The notes beneath the pieces were generated by a model. The model ran no database searches. It worked only from the letters and a program-made list of their open reading frames with translations, and was not told the origin of the DNA. Source: Saccharothrix sp. HUAS TT1 (GTDB lineage Bacteria; Actinomycetota; Actinomycetes; Mycobacteriales; Pseudonocardiaceae). Taken from it: DNA of 64,000 bases. The DNA lies in assembly GCF_040744945.1 (NCBI RefSeq), contig NZ_CP160453.1, positions 5,704,001 through 5,768,000 of the forward strand, read 5' to 3'. The position numbers and the translations under genes were made by a program. Below, in pieces: positions 8,198 through 17,741 of this stretch. Within the stretch, counting starts at the first letter, position 1, and every line of letters begins with the position of its first letter.

Positions 8198-10579
8198 ATG
8201 GGGACCACCGCGCTGGTGCTGCCGCTCGCCGACCCCGCCGCCGACCTGGAGGCGGTCGGCGGGAAGGGCGCCTCGCTGGCCGGGCTCGCCGCCGCCGGGC
8301 TGCCCGTCCCGACCGGCTTCCACCTGACCACGCACGCCTACCGCCGGTTCACCGCCGGCCTCGACGCCGAGATCCGGGACGCGCTGCGCGGCGACGACCC
8401 GGCCACCGCGATCGCCGCCGCCTTCGCCCGCCGGGACGTGCCCGAGGACGTCGCCGAGGCGGTCCGCGCGGCCCTGCCGACCGGTCCGGTCGCGGTGCGC
8501 TCGTCGGCCACCGCCGAGGACCTGCCGGACCTGTCGTTCGCCGGGCAGCACGACACCGTCCTCGACGTCACCGGCGCCGACGCCGTGCTGGCCGCGGTCA
8601 AGCGCTGCTGGGCCTCGCTGTGGACGGAGCGCGCCATCGCCTACCGCGCCCGGCACGGCGTCACCGACGTGGCGATGGCCGTGGTGGTGCAGGAGCTGGT
8701 GCCCGCCGACGCGGCCGGGGTGCTGTTCACCGCCAACCCGGTCACCGGCGCGCGGACCGAGACCGTGGTCAACGCCGCGCCCGGCCTGGGGGAGGCGCTG
8801 GTCGGCGGCTCCGTCACCCCCGACGAGTACGTGGTGACCGACGACGAGGTGCGCCGGACCGGCTCGCTGCTGTCCGACGAGCGGGTGCGGGAACTGGCCC
8901 GGCTCGGCGCGCGCGTCCAGGACCTGCACGGCGGGCCGGTCGACGTCGAGTGGGCCGTGGCCGGCGGCCGGGTCGCGGTGCTCCAGGCCCGGCCGATCAC
9001 GGCCATCGCCGAGGTCTGGAACGACACCCTGCGCGGCGACTACCTGTGGACGTGCGCGAACCTGCGGGAAGCCGTCCCGAGCGTGATGTCACCCGCGACC
9101 TGGTCGTTCGCGAAGGCGCTCGCCCAGCCGGCGATCGCCGGGCACCCCACGTCGGGCAACATCGGCGGCCGGTTCTACCTCAACCTCAGCGCCGTGCTCG
9201 CCGTCGGGCAGGCCCTCGGCCTGAGCCGGGAGTTCCTGGGCCGGACGGTCGAGCAGCACTTCGGGCGCCTCCCGCCCGGCGTGGACGTGCCCCGGCTGCC
9301 GATGTCGCGCCTCGCCGTCCTGCGCGCGGCGGTCGGCGCGGCGCTGCCGTTCCTCCGGCAGGGCCGCGAGTACCGGGCGAGGATCGACGGGCTGCTGGCG
9401 TCCGCGCCCGCTCGGGCCGAACGGCTGCACGCCGCCTTCCGCGCCGCCTCCACGCCCGCCGAACTGCTCGCGCTGTGGCGGTCCGACGTGGACGACGTGC
9501 TGCACGTCGACGCCAAGGTGTTCGACGCCGGCGCGCGCAACGGCGTGATGTCCTCGCACAGGGTCCGCCGCCGGCTGGTGGAGCTGGTGGGGGAGGACGA
9601 CGCCACCGCGTTGCTGACCGGCGCGCACGGCGCGGCCGGTGAGCTGGAGAGCCTGGGACCGCTGCTCGGCCTGGCCCGGCTCCGGCGCGGCGAGATCACC
9701 AGGGAGGTTTACGCCCGGCAGTGCGGGCACCGGTTCGCCGACGAGTTCGAGGTGTCCGCGCCCCGACCGGCCGAGGACCCGCGGTGGCCGCACCTCGACG
9801 ACAGCGGCGTCGACCCCGAAGAGCTGCTGGCTCGGCAGGAGGCCGTGCGCGAGGCGGCGTGGGAACGGCTGCGCGCCGCGCACCCCGGCAAGGTGGCGCG
9901 GCTGCGCCGCCGGGTGGCCGGGCTCGCCGCGCTGGCCCGCGAACGGGAGCGGGCCCGCTCGGAGTTCTCCCGCGCGTTCGCCGTGCTGCGGGCGTTCCTG
10001 GTGCGGGCGGGCGAGGTCACCGGGCACGGCGACGCCCTGTTCTTCCTGCCGATCGAGGAGACCCTGCGCGTCCTCGACGGCGACGAGGCGCCGCTGGCGT
10101 CCGTGCCCGCCCGCCGCGCCGCCTACCACCGCTACCGCGCGCTGCCGCCGTACCCGACGGTGATCCGGGGCAGGTTCGACCCCGAGTCGTGGGCCGCCGA
10201 CCCGGACCGCAGGTCCGACGTCCACGACGCCTCCGCCGCGCCCCTCGGCGACGGGGTGTCCGGCTTCCCCGGCGCGGCCGGCGTGGTGGAGGGCGTGGCG
10301 CGCGTGATCCACGACGTCGCGGACGGCGGCGCACTGGAACCCGGCGAGGTCTTGGTGACCACGGTGACGAACATCGGCTGGACCCCGCTGTTCCCCCGCG
10401 CCGCCGCCGTGGTGACCGACGTCGGCGCACCGCTCTCGCACGCCGCGATCGTCGCCCGCGAGCTGGGCGTCCCCGCCGTCGTCGGCTGCGGCAACGCCAC
10501 CACCCGCATCCGGACCGGTGACCGCGTCCGGGTCGACGGATCGCGCGGCACGGTGACCGTGCTGGAAGTCGGACCGTGA
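8198..10579 (+). CDS. PEP-synthase-like phosphotransferase (ATP-grasp plus swivelling His domain; Rph-like fold)
   Basis: Large cytosolic protein, 793 residues. The N-terminal PEP/pyruvate-binding ATP-grasp domain (about 1-275) shows [40 protein letters not shown] and LQARPIT. The C-terminal swivelling domain (about 690-790) has [17 protein letters not shown] with the phosphoacceptor His. This layout is shared with PEP synthase and rifamycin phosphotransferase Rph, but the middle 400 residues do not look like the PEP-synthase TIM barrel and differ from the Rph sequences I recall. The phosphate acceptor is therefore unknown. ATG start after GAGGATCG. It overlaps the NUDIX gene (GTGA). No rifamycin-associated inverted repeat is seen upstream. 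Confidence 0.85.
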   Translation: MGTTALVLPLADPAADLEAVGGKGASLAGLAAAGLPVPTGFHLTTHAYRRFTAGLDAEIRDALRGDDPATAIAAAFARRDVPEDVAEAVRAALPTGPVAVRSSATAEDLPDLSFAGQHDTVLDVTGADAVLAAVKRCWASLWTERAIAYRARHGVTDVAMAVVVQELVPADAAGVLFTANPVTGARTETVVNAAPGLGEALVGGSVTPDEYVVTDDEVRRTGSLLSDERVRELARLGARVQDLHGGPVDVEWAVAGGRVAVLQARPITAIAEVWNDTLRGDYLWTCANLREAVPSVMSPATWSFAKALAQPAIAGHPTSGNIGGRFYLNLSAVLAVGQALGLSREFLGRTVEQHFGRLPPGVDVPRLPMSRLAVLRAAVGAALPFLRQGREYRARIDGLLASAPARAERLHAAFRAASTPAELLALWRSDVDDVLHVDAKVFDAGARNGVMSSHRVRRRLVELVGEDDATALLTGAHGAAGELESLGPLLGLARLRRGEITREVYARQCGHRFADEFEVSAPRPAEDPRWPHLDDSGVDPEELLARQEAVREAAWERLRAAHPGKVARLRRRVAGLAALARERERARSEFSRAFAVLRAFLVRAGEVTGHGDALFFLPIEETLRVLDGDEAPLASVPARRAAYHRYRALPPYPTVIRGRFDPESWAADPDRRSDVHDASAAPLGDGVSGFPGAAGVVEGVARVIHDVADGGALEPGEVLVTTVTNIGWTPLFPRAAAVVTDVGAPLSHAAIVARELGVPAVVGCGNATTRIRTGDRVRVDGSRGTVTVLEVGP

Positions 10580-11055
10580 AGCCGCGCCACTCGGTCCGCG
10601 CGATCGTCCTGGACGAGGACGACCGCGTCCTGCTCTGCCGCCTCGCCATCCCCGAGCCGGACGGCACGACAGTCGTGTGGGTCGCGCCCGGCGGCGGCGT
10701 CGAACCCGGCGAGACCGAGCACGAAGCCCTGCGCCGCGAGCTGTACGAGGAGGTCGGGCTGACGGCCTTCGACGTCGGACCGCGACCGGTGTGGCGGCAG
10801 GAGGTCGTCAGGCCGGACCACGGCGGCGTGGTGAACGACTACTTCCTCGTCCGCGCCAACTCGTTCACACCACGCGGCGGCTTGACCGACGAGGAACTGG
10901 CCGCCGAGCACATCAGCGGCCTGCGCTGGTGGACGCTGTCGGAGATCGCCGACCACCGGGGCCCGGACCTGTTCTCACCCCGCGACCTCGCCACACCGCT
11001 GGCGGCGCTGATCGCGGACGGCGCGCCCGCCGACCCGGTGGTGCTCGGCCTCTGA
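10576..11055 (+). CDS. NUDIX hydrolase
   Basis: 159-residue cytosolic hydrolase of nucleoside-diphosphate-linked compounds. The NUDIX box is complete: the glycine of [18 protein letters not shown] is followed by YEEVGL, fitting GX5EX7REUXEEXGU at about residues 36-60. Hydrophobic beta strands flank it ([16 protein letters not shown]). The GTG start overlaps the stop of the PEP-synthase-like gene, so the two are co-translated and probably act in one pathway. The substrate cannot be told from sequence; nucleotide-sugar, ADP-ribose and oxidised nucleotides are all possible. Confidence 0.92.
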   Translation: MKPRHSVRAIVLDEDDRVLLCRLAIPEPDGTTVVWVAPGGGVEPGETEHEALRRELYEEVGLTAFDVGPRPVWRQEVVRPDHGGVVNDYFLVRANSFTPRGGLTDEELAAEHISGLRWWTLSEIADHRGPDLFSPRDLATPLAALIADGAPADPVVLGL

Positions 11056-11144
11056 GCCACACCCTCCGGCACGCCTTCGTTCGAGTGACCGTTGCGGCAG
11101 GCGGAGTATTCCATTGCGGTGACGGGATCGTTACAGTCAGTTTC

Positions 11145-11158
11145 TGGGAACGCTCCCA
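11145..11158. promoter_or_regulatory. CebR-type operator (cellulose-utilisation box)
   Basis: TGGGAACGCTCCCA differs at one central base from TGGGAGCGCTCCCA, the operator of the LacI-family cellobiose/cellotriose repressor CebR of Streptomyces. It lies 23 bp before the GTG of the cellulose-binding protein gene. The flanking bases extend the symmetry (TC..GA). Repression relieved by cello-oligosaccharides is inferred. Confidence 0.8.
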
Positions 11159-11181
11159 GAGACGACAACGAAGGGGTTGTT

Positions 11182-12327
<1,146 letters not shown>

Positions 12328-12334
12328 CGTGACG

Positions 12335-12374
12335 GTGTGGGGAGGGTCGGTGCGCGCACCCACCCTCCCCACAC
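12335..12374. terminator. Bidirectional stem-loop terminator between convergent genes
   Basis: Thirteen-base arms GTGTGGGGAGGGT (12335-12347) and its exact complement at 12362-12374 enclose a 14-nt loop. The structure sits 7 bp after the Cip1-like gene and 6 bp before the convergent protease stop, so it can serve both strands. Confidence 0.8.
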
Positions 12375-12380
12375 CCGCGA

Positions 12381-14315
12381 TCAGGCCGCCGAGACCGAGA
12401 CGTCGTCCAGCACGAACGAGGTCTGGTAGGACCAGTCCTCCGTGCCGGTGAAGCTCAGCGTGACGCTCTGGCCCGCGTACGCGCCCAGGTTGAAGGTGCG
12501 CACCGCGTAGCCGGACGGGTTGAGGTTGGTGTAGGTCGCCAGGGTGGTGCCGGCCACCGACACGGTGAGGGTGTCGAACACGTCGGGCTCGTACTCCGCC
12601 GTGCTGATCTTCAGCCACAGCGAGAGCGTGGTGCTCGTGCAGCCCGCCGGGATGGTGACGCTCTGGGTCAGCGTCTCGGTGTTGGTGTAGCCGTAGCCGC
12701 TGATCCAGGCGGAGCGGGAGCCGGAGCGCGGCGCGCCCTCGCCGGTCCACGCGCCGATCGTCCAGGTGCCGTTCGACCAGCCGGTGGCGCCGCTCTCGAA
12801 GCCGCCGTTGACGACCTTCTCACCGGGCGCGGAGCACGAGCCGCCGGGCGGGTTGATGGTCCAGGTGAACGTGGCGCCCGCGGACTTGCCCGCGCTGTCG
12901 GTCGCCGTGGCCGTCACGGTGTAGGCGCCCGCGGTGGTAGGAGTGCCGGAGATCAGGCCGGTGGCCGCGGAGATCGACAGGCCGGGCGGCAGGCCGGTGG
13001 CCGACCAGGTGTACGGCGGGGTGCCGCCGGACGCCTTCAGCTGCAGGCTGGTGGCCGTGCCGACGTTGCCGGTCTGGTTGCCCGGGGGAGTGACCGACGG
13101 GTTGCCGGGGCCGGGGCCGCCGCCGGTGTTGACGAAAAGCAGCCGGTTCGGCGAGCCGGAACCCGGACTGGTGATCTTGTTCGGGGTGGAGTTGGCGATC
13201 ATCGCACTGGCCACCTGCGCGGGCGTCAGGCCCGGCGTGGCGCCCAGCAGGACGGCCGCGCCGCCGGCGACGTGCGGCGCCGCCATCGACGTGCCGCTGA
13301 TGGTGTTGGTGGAGGTGTCGTTGGTCATCCACGCCGAGGTGATGTTCTGGCCCGGCGCGAAGATGTCGGTGCAGGTGCCGTAGTTGGAGAACGAGGCGCG
13401 CGCGTCGGTGTTGGTGGAGGCGTTCACGGTGATCGCCTCGGCGACGCGGGCCGGGGTGAAGTTGCACGCGTCGGAGTTGGAGTTGCCCGACGCGATGGCG
13501 TAGGTCACGCCGTCGGCGATCGAGTTGCGGACCGCGGCCTCGCCGGTCGGGTCGCTGCCCTGGCCCCCGAGGCTCATGTTCGCCACGGCCGGGCCGGAGG
13601 TGTGGTGGCCGGTGACCCAGTCGATGCCCGCGGCGACACCGGCGAACGAGCCGGAGCCGGCGCAGTTGAGCACCTTGACCGCGATCAGCCGGACGCCCTT
13701 GGCGACGCCGTGCGCGGTGCCGCCGACGGTGCCGGCGACGTGCGTGCCGTGGCCGTTGCAGTCGGTGTTGTTGCTGTCGACGGTGTTGGTGCCCCACGAC
13801 GCCCGGCCGCCGAAGTCCTGGTGCGTGGTCCGGATGCCGGTGTCGATGATGTAGGCGGTGACGCCGGTGCCGTCGTTGGGGTAGGTGTAGGACGAGTCCA
13901 GCGGCAGGTCCCGCTGGTCGATCCGGTCCAGGCCCCAGGACGGCGGGTTGGGCTGCGTCGCGGTCGCCTTCACCTCGCCGTTCTGCTGGACGTAGGCGAC
14001 GCCGGGTTCGGCGGCGAGCCGGCGTGCGTCCCGTTCGGACAGCGTGCCCGCGAAGCCCTTGAGCGCGTGCCGGTAGGTGAAGTCGACCCGGGCGTCGTAC
14101 TTGGCGCTGAGGTCTGCGGTGAGCGCGTCGACGCTCTGGGTGGACAGCTGGTTGTAGACGACGATGTAGCTGTCCGCGATGGCGGTCGGGTTGTTCGCGC
14201 CGAGGATGTCGCCTTCCGCGGCGGCGGGTGTGGCGCCGGTGGCCAGCGCGGCGGCGGTCACCGCGGCGGCGGCCAGGGCTATCAGGGGTCGTCTGGATCC
14301 GCGAACGTCTCCCAT
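12381..14315 (-). CDS. Secreted S8 serine protease with Ig-like (He_PIG) and C-terminal beta-sandwich domains
   Basis: 644-residue extracellular protease precursor. It has a signal peptide (about 1-34), an I9 propeptide (about 47-115) and an S8 domain with IIDTG, NGHGTHVAG and GTSMAAPHVAG. A putative Ig domain of the He_PIG type follows (about 400-485: PPYTWSATGLPPGLSIS, GLISGTPTTAGAYTVT). The C-terminal jelly-roll-like module (about 495-644) has VNGGFESGATGW and YQTSFVLDDVSV. The extra modules probably bind carbohydrate or protein surfaces. I chose the ATG at 14315 because GAGGGAG lies just upstream and the signal peptide begins there; the open frame continues 44 codons further. It is a paralogue of the protease at 6889-8070. 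Confidence 0.93.
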   Translation of the reverse strand: MGDVRGSRRPLIALAAAAVTAAALATGATPAAAEGDILGANNPTAIADSYIVVYNQLSTQSVDALTADLSAKYDARVDFTYRHALKGFAGTLSERDARRLAAEPGVAYVQQNGEVKATATQPNPPSWGLDRIDQRDLPLDSSYTYPNDGTGVTAYIIDTGIRTTHQDFGGRASWGTNTVDSNNTDCNGHGTHVAGTVGGTAHGVAKGVRLIAVKVLNCAGSGSFAGVAAGIDWVTGHHTSGPAVANMSLGGQGSDPTGEAAVRNSIADGVTYAIASGNSNSDACNFTPARVAEAITVNASTNTDARASFSNYGTCTDIFAPGQNITSAWMTNDTSTNTISGTSMAAPHVAGGAAVLLGATPGLTPAQVASAMIANSTPNKITSPGSGSPNRLLFVNTGGGPGPGNPSVTPPGNQTGNVGTATSLQLKASGGTPPYTWSATGLPPGLSISAATGLISGTPTTAGAYTVTATATDSAGKSAGATFTWTINPPGGSCSAPGEKVVNGGFESGATGWSNGTWTIGAWTGEGAPRSGSRSAWISGYGYTNTETLTQSVTIPAGCTSTTLSLWLKISTAEYEPDVFDTLTVSVAGTTLATYTNLNPSGYAVRTFNLGAYAGQSVTLSFTGTEDWSYQTSFVLDDVSVSAA

Positions 14316-14734
14316 TGCAGGGTTCTCCCTCGTGCAGGGGCTCCGGCAGACCCATGCGGAGCGGGTCGGCCGGAGGAGTGGAGGTTCTGCGATCACGTTC
14401 GCGCGGACGTGCTCGGGAACGTTAGAGGAGCGGGTGGGGCCGGACAATCGACCGGCCGTGGGAACGACCTGCGGCGTTCCGAACCGCTTAATCTACTCGA
14501 TGACTTCAGTGTAGATCATAATAAATCCTCTCCCGATATAAGTTTAGCGAGGAGGAATCCCAATCCAAAAGCCGCCTGGGCGATAGGAACTCGATCATGG
14601 GGGTGGGTTAGGGTGTGCGGGTTCGTGCGGCTGAGGGAGGTGGGACCCATTAGCGCTGTGGTGGATCGGGTCGCTCCCGGCCGCGTTGTGGCGGTCTGAG
14701 GGCGCCCGCGGGTTCTCGCGAGAGGCGTTCGGCT
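14316..14734. other. Intergenic region with an AT-rich island (about 14490-14600)
   Basis: This is the spacer between the divergent protease and methyltransferase genes. About 110 bp are markedly AT-rich, for example CATAATAAATCCTC and CGATATAAGTTTAGCG. On the minus strand the island can be read as a short hydrophobic peptide ending LISGEDLL-stop that uses TTA, ATA and TTT codons foreign to this DNA. That suggests a relic of transferred DNA or simply a promoter-rich patch. No convincing gene, tRNA or riboswitch is seen here. Confidence 0.5.
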
Positions 14735-15505
14735 GTGTCTGTTGTCCCTGATGGTGTTGTCGCGCGGTTGCGCGCGGCCGGTTGTGTGTTCGCCGAGGAC
14801 GAGGCCCGGGTGCTGGTGGCCGCGGCCGGCAGCGCGGCGGAGTTGGAGCTGTTGACGGCTCGGCGGGTGTCGGGGCTGCCGCTGGAGCACGTGGTGGGCT
14901 GGGCGGAGTTCTGCGGGTCGCGGGTGGTGGTGGAGCCGGGGGTGTTCGTGCCGCGTCGGCGCACGGAGTTCCTGGTGCGGGTCGCGGCGGAGCTGGTGGG
15001 GCCGGGTTCGGTGGTGGTGGACCTGTGCTGCGGGTCGGGCGCGGTCGGCGCCGCGATCGTGGATCGGGTGCCGGGGGTGGAGGTGCACGCGGCGGACGTC
15101 GATCCGGTGGCGGTGCGGTGCGCTCGGCGCAACCTGGGCGCTGACCGGGTGTACGAGGGTGATCTGTACGAGGCGTTGCCGGTGTCGTTGCTGGGGCGGG
15201 TCGACGTGGTGGTGGCGAACGCGCCTTACGTGCCGTCGGGTGCGATCGGGTTGATGCCGCCGGAGGCGCGTGAGCACGAGCCGCTGGTGGCGTTGGACGG
15301 CGGCGTGGACGGTCTGGACGTGCAGCGGCGGGTGGTCGCGGGCGCGGCGCGGTGGTTGGCGCCGGGTGGGCGTTTGTTGGTGGAGACGGGCGCCGCGCAG
15401 GCGGTGTGGTCGGTGGCGGAGTTCGTGCGGCACGGGTGGGGTGCGGGGGTGGCGTCGGACGAGGAGCTGTCGGCGACGGTGGTGGTGGGCCGCCGGGTCG
15501 GCTAG
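14735..15505 (+). CDS. HemK/PrmC-like N5-glutamine methyltransferase family protein
   Basis: 256-residue class I SAM-dependent methyltransferase. The SAM-binding loop is VVDLCCGSGAVGAAI (about 92-106), followed by an acidic strand (VHAADVDPVAVRCARRN). The HemK active-site motif NPPY appears as NAPYVPS (about 153-159). An N-terminal helical domain (about 1-70) matches the substrate-recognition part of PrmC. HemK enzymes methylate the GGQ glutamine of peptide release factors; with the altered NAPY motif and small size this may be a paralogue with another target. GTG start at 14735. Its stop overlaps the convergent GNAT stop by 4 bp (CTAG). Confidence 0.85.
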   Translation: MSVVPDGVVARLRAAGCVFAEDEARVLVAAAGSAAELELLTARRVSGLPLEHVVGWAEFCGSRVVVEPGVFVPRRRTEFLVRVAAELVGPGSVVVDLCCGSGAVGAAIVDRVPGVEVHAADVDPVAVRCARRNLGADRVYEGDLYEALPVSLLGRVDVVVANAPYVPSGAIGLMPPEAREHEPLVALDGGVDGLDVQRRVVAGAARWLAPGGRLLVETGAAQAVWSVAEFVRHGWGAGVASDEELSATVVVGRRVG

Positions 15506-15936
15506 GGCGGTGGGACGGGGAGCCTCGCGGTGACCCGGTCGCCGTCGACGTCGAGCGCCGCGCCGGCTTTCCGGAGCACGGTGAGGGCGGCGGTGTTGTC
15601 GGTGGTGGTGTCGGCGACGATCGTGGTGATGCCGCGTCGGGGTGCTTCGGCGACGACGTGGCGCAGTGCGGCGAGGCCGACGCCGCCGCCGCGGGCGTGC
15701 CGGGCGATCCACATGCCGGTTTCGCCGTCGGCGGTGAGCCGGGCCATCCCGACGGTGCGGCCGTCGCGGACGATCTCGTAGGCGTCGGTGAGGAAGCCGC
15801 GGTAGAAGTCGCGGAACGCGTCGCGCCGGTCGGTGGTCCAGCCCGGTGGCATGACGTCGGCGGGGTCGGCGTCGGCGACGGCCAGGTCGAGCAGGCGCTC
15901 GATCCCGTCGTCGTCCAGGGCGCGCAGCAGGATCAC
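15502..15936 (-). CDS. GNAT-family N-acetyltransferase
   Basis: 144-residue acetyl-CoA-dependent acyltransferase. The core shows VRDGRTVGMARLTADGETGMW, the acetyl-CoA loop region RHARGGGVGLAALRHVV (a variant of the Q/RxxGxG/A loop) and TTTDNTAALTVLRKAGA near the C-terminus. The GTG start at 15936 overlaps the stop of the winged-helix gene (GTGA), so both are in one unit. The acceptor is unknown. The start is set by this overlap; the longer open frame upstream is antisense to nothing credible and is not used. Confidence 0.85.
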   Translation of the reverse strand: MILLRALDDDGIERLLDLAVADADPADVMPPGWTTDRRDAFRDFYRGFLTDAYEIVRDGRTVGMARLTADGETGMWIARHARGGGVGLAALRHVVAEAPRRGITTIVADTTTDNTAALTVLRKAGAALDVDGDRVTARLPVPPP

Positions 15937-17090
15937 CTGGCCAGCTCCTTCTCCAGTGGGGTGCGGAAGCGGGGGATGACGCGGGCGCCGGCCAGCCAGG
16001 CGGTCAGCCGGTCGGCTTCCCGGGTGATGGTGGCGACGGCGTCCGCGCCGACGTCGTCGAGGAGTTGCCAGACGACTTCGCCGTCGGGGCGTTGTGCCCA
16101 GCCGCCGACGACGGCGCCATCGACCCAGACGGTCGGGCCGACGTTGCCGACCGGGTCGAACAGGCGTGGTCGGTGGTGGGCGGGCAGGTACCAGTCGCGG
16201 GCCTGCCAGCCCATCGGGGTGGGGTCGAGGGCGGGCAGCAGGGCCGCCCACGGTCGGGGGCGGGTGACCGGTTCCAGGTCGTCGGGCAGGACGTGGCCGG
16301 TGCCGTCGGTCAGCGCGACTTCGACCGCGCCGACGGCGGTGAGGGCTTTGCGGACGGCGCCGAGGTTCCAGCCGGTCCACCACTTGAGGTCGGCTTCGGT
16401 GCCGGGGCCGTAGGCGGCGAGCCAGCGGCGGACCAGGTCGGCGCGGGCGGCGGCGGGGTCGAGGTCGGGTCGAGGTGTGGCGGGGGCCCAGCGGAACTGG
16501 CTGCTCAGCCAGGAGCCGAGGGGGCGGGTGCGGCGGATGCGGCCTTCGGCGGCGAGGACGCGGATGATGCGGCTGGACACGTTCTGCCGGGTCTCGTAGG
16601 GCTTGCCGGGGGCGACGACGACCTGTTCGAGCAGTGCCGGGACGTCGCGGGTCAGTTCGGTGGTGGTGGCCTCGCCGCGCAGTCGCAGTGCTTCCAGGGT
16701 GGCCTGCTCGACTTCGGTGAGGCGGTCGGCGGTCCAGCCGACGCCTTCGGCGAGGTACGCGAGCAGTTTGCGCCGTTCCTTCACGGCGATGTCGACGCCT
16801 GCGGCGGTCTGCACGACCGGGGCGGTGTCGGCGGTGACGGCGAACATGGTGCGGCGCATGCAGAGCAGCCGCACCAGCGACCGGCGGTCGTAGAGCGCGG
16901 CTTCGACCGCGGCGACCGAGGGTTGTTCGAGGCGGGCGCACGCGGACAGGAACACGGTGGCCGGGTCGGTGGCGTGCAGCGCGACCACGGCGTCGGCGAC
17001 TTCCTCGACCGTCGCGGCGCGGGCGGAGAGCAGGTGGCGGGCGCCCAGGCGGGCGCGCCGCTGGGCGTCGTCGATCGCGGCGGGCGTCAC
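15933..17090 (-). CDS. Winged-helix DNA-binding domain protein (HTH_42, AlkX/YcaQ-like)
   Basis: 385-residue cytosolic protein of the HTH_42 family, related to the AlkX/YcaQ DNA glycosylases. Landmarks are RHLLSARAATVEEVADAVVALHATDP near the N-terminus, RRTMFAVTAD (about 79-88), the winged-helix part around residues 200-250 (RWLAAYGPGTEADLKWWTGW) and WYLPAHHRPRLFDPVGNVGPTVWVDG. A role in repair of alkylated or cross-linked DNA is known for some relatives and is only inferred here. GTG start at 17090. It shares a 57-bp spacer with the divergent padR gene and is coupled to the downstream GNAT gene. Confidence 0.82.
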   Translation of the reverse strand: MTPAAIDDAQRRARLGARHLLSARAATVEEVADAVVALHATDPATVFLSACARLEQPSVAAVEAALYDRRSLVRLLCMRRTMFAVTADTAPVVQTAAGVDIAVKERRKLLAYLAEGVGWTADRLTEVEQATLEALRLRGEATTTELTRDVPALLEQVVVAPGKPYETRQNVSSRIIRVLAAEGRIRRTRPLGSWLSSQFRWAPATPRPDLDPAAARADLVRRWLAAYGPGTEADLKWWTGWNLGAVRKALTAVGAVEVALTDGTGHVLPDDLEPVTRPRPWAALLPALDPTPMGWQARDWYLPAHHRPRLFDPVGNVGPTVWVDGAVVGGWAQRPDGEVVWQLLDDVGADAVATITREADRLTAWLAGARVIPRFRTPLEKELAR

Positions 17091-17147
17091 CGGGTCATCC
17101 TCGGCGATCTACCCTGATCACCCCAACCCGGAATTGACAGGGACGCG

Positions 17148-17729
17148 ATGTCGGCTACACGGCTGCTGGTGCTCGGGGTGGTGCGCGGGTACGGGCGTGC
17201 TCACGGTTACCTGATCGGCAACGACCTGATGTCGTGGGGCGCGGGGGAGTGGGCCAACGTCAAGTGGGGCTCGATCTACCACGCGTTGAAGCAGTTGACC
17301 AAGGACGGCTGCCTGGTCGACCACAGCGTGCCGCCGGGTCGCACGGATTACGAGATCACCGACCGGGGTGAGGCGGAGTTCCGCAGGTTGGTGCGGGACG
17401 CGTTGCGCCGGCCCGAGACCCGGCCGGACCTGCTCGCGGCGGGGTTGGCGCTGCTGCCGTCGTTGTCGCGGGCGGAGGCGGTGGGGCTGCTCGGCGAGCG
17501 GTTGGCGGCGTTGGAGGCGCGTCGTGACGCGGCGCGGGTGCAGGCGGAGCGGTGGCGCGAGCCGTCGCACGTGAGGGAGCTGTACGGGTTGTGGGAGCAC
17601 ACCGCGGCCGGTGGGGCGGAGTGGACGCGGGGGTTGGTGGAGCGCTTGGAGGGCGGCGCCTACCCGATGGCGGGTGAGCCGGGTTCGCCCGGTGAGCCGG
17701 GCAGTTGGGGTATGCTCAAACTTGAGTAG
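17148..17729 (+). CDS. PadR-family transcriptional regulator
   Basis: 193-residue DNA-binding regulator. The N-terminal winged helix (about 1-85) has LVLGVVRGYGRAHGYLIGNDL, WGSIYHALKQLTKDG and the wing DYEITDRGEAEFRRLV, all typical of PadR. A C-terminal helical dimerisation region follows (about 90-175: ALEARRDAARVQAERW). ATG start after AGGGA. The last five codons and the stop form a CTCAA-AC-TTGAG palindrome, and the SNF2 gene starts 12 bp later in the same frame, so this regulator probably controls the helicase pair. The ligand is unknown. Confidence 0.9.
   Translation: MSATRLLVLGVVRGYGRAHGYLIGNDLMSWGAGEWANVKWGSIYHALKQLTKDGCLVDHSVPPGRTDYEITDRGEAEFRRLVRDALRRPETRPDLLAAGLALLPSLSRAEAVGLLGERLAALEARRDAARVQAERWREPSHVRELYGLWEHTAAGGAEWTRGLVERLEGGAYPMAGEPGSPGEPGSWGMLKLE
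17715..17726. promoter_or_regulatory. Candidate PadR operator inside the 3' end of padR
   Basis: CTCAA (17715-17719) and TTGAG (17722-17726) form a perfect inverted repeat with a 2-bp spacer. It coincides with the codons for the last residues of PadR, and TATGCT just upstream could be a -10 box. Its place immediately before the SNF2 gene suggests an internal promoter/operator for the helicase genes. Confidence 0.5.
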
Positions 17730-17741
17730 CGAGGGGGAGCG

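Noticed and set aside
8198..10579. Second rifamycin-resistance gene (Rph).
   Set aside because: The end domains fit Rph, but the middle region does not match and no RAE-like repeat is present upstream, so only a PEP-synthase-like call is made.
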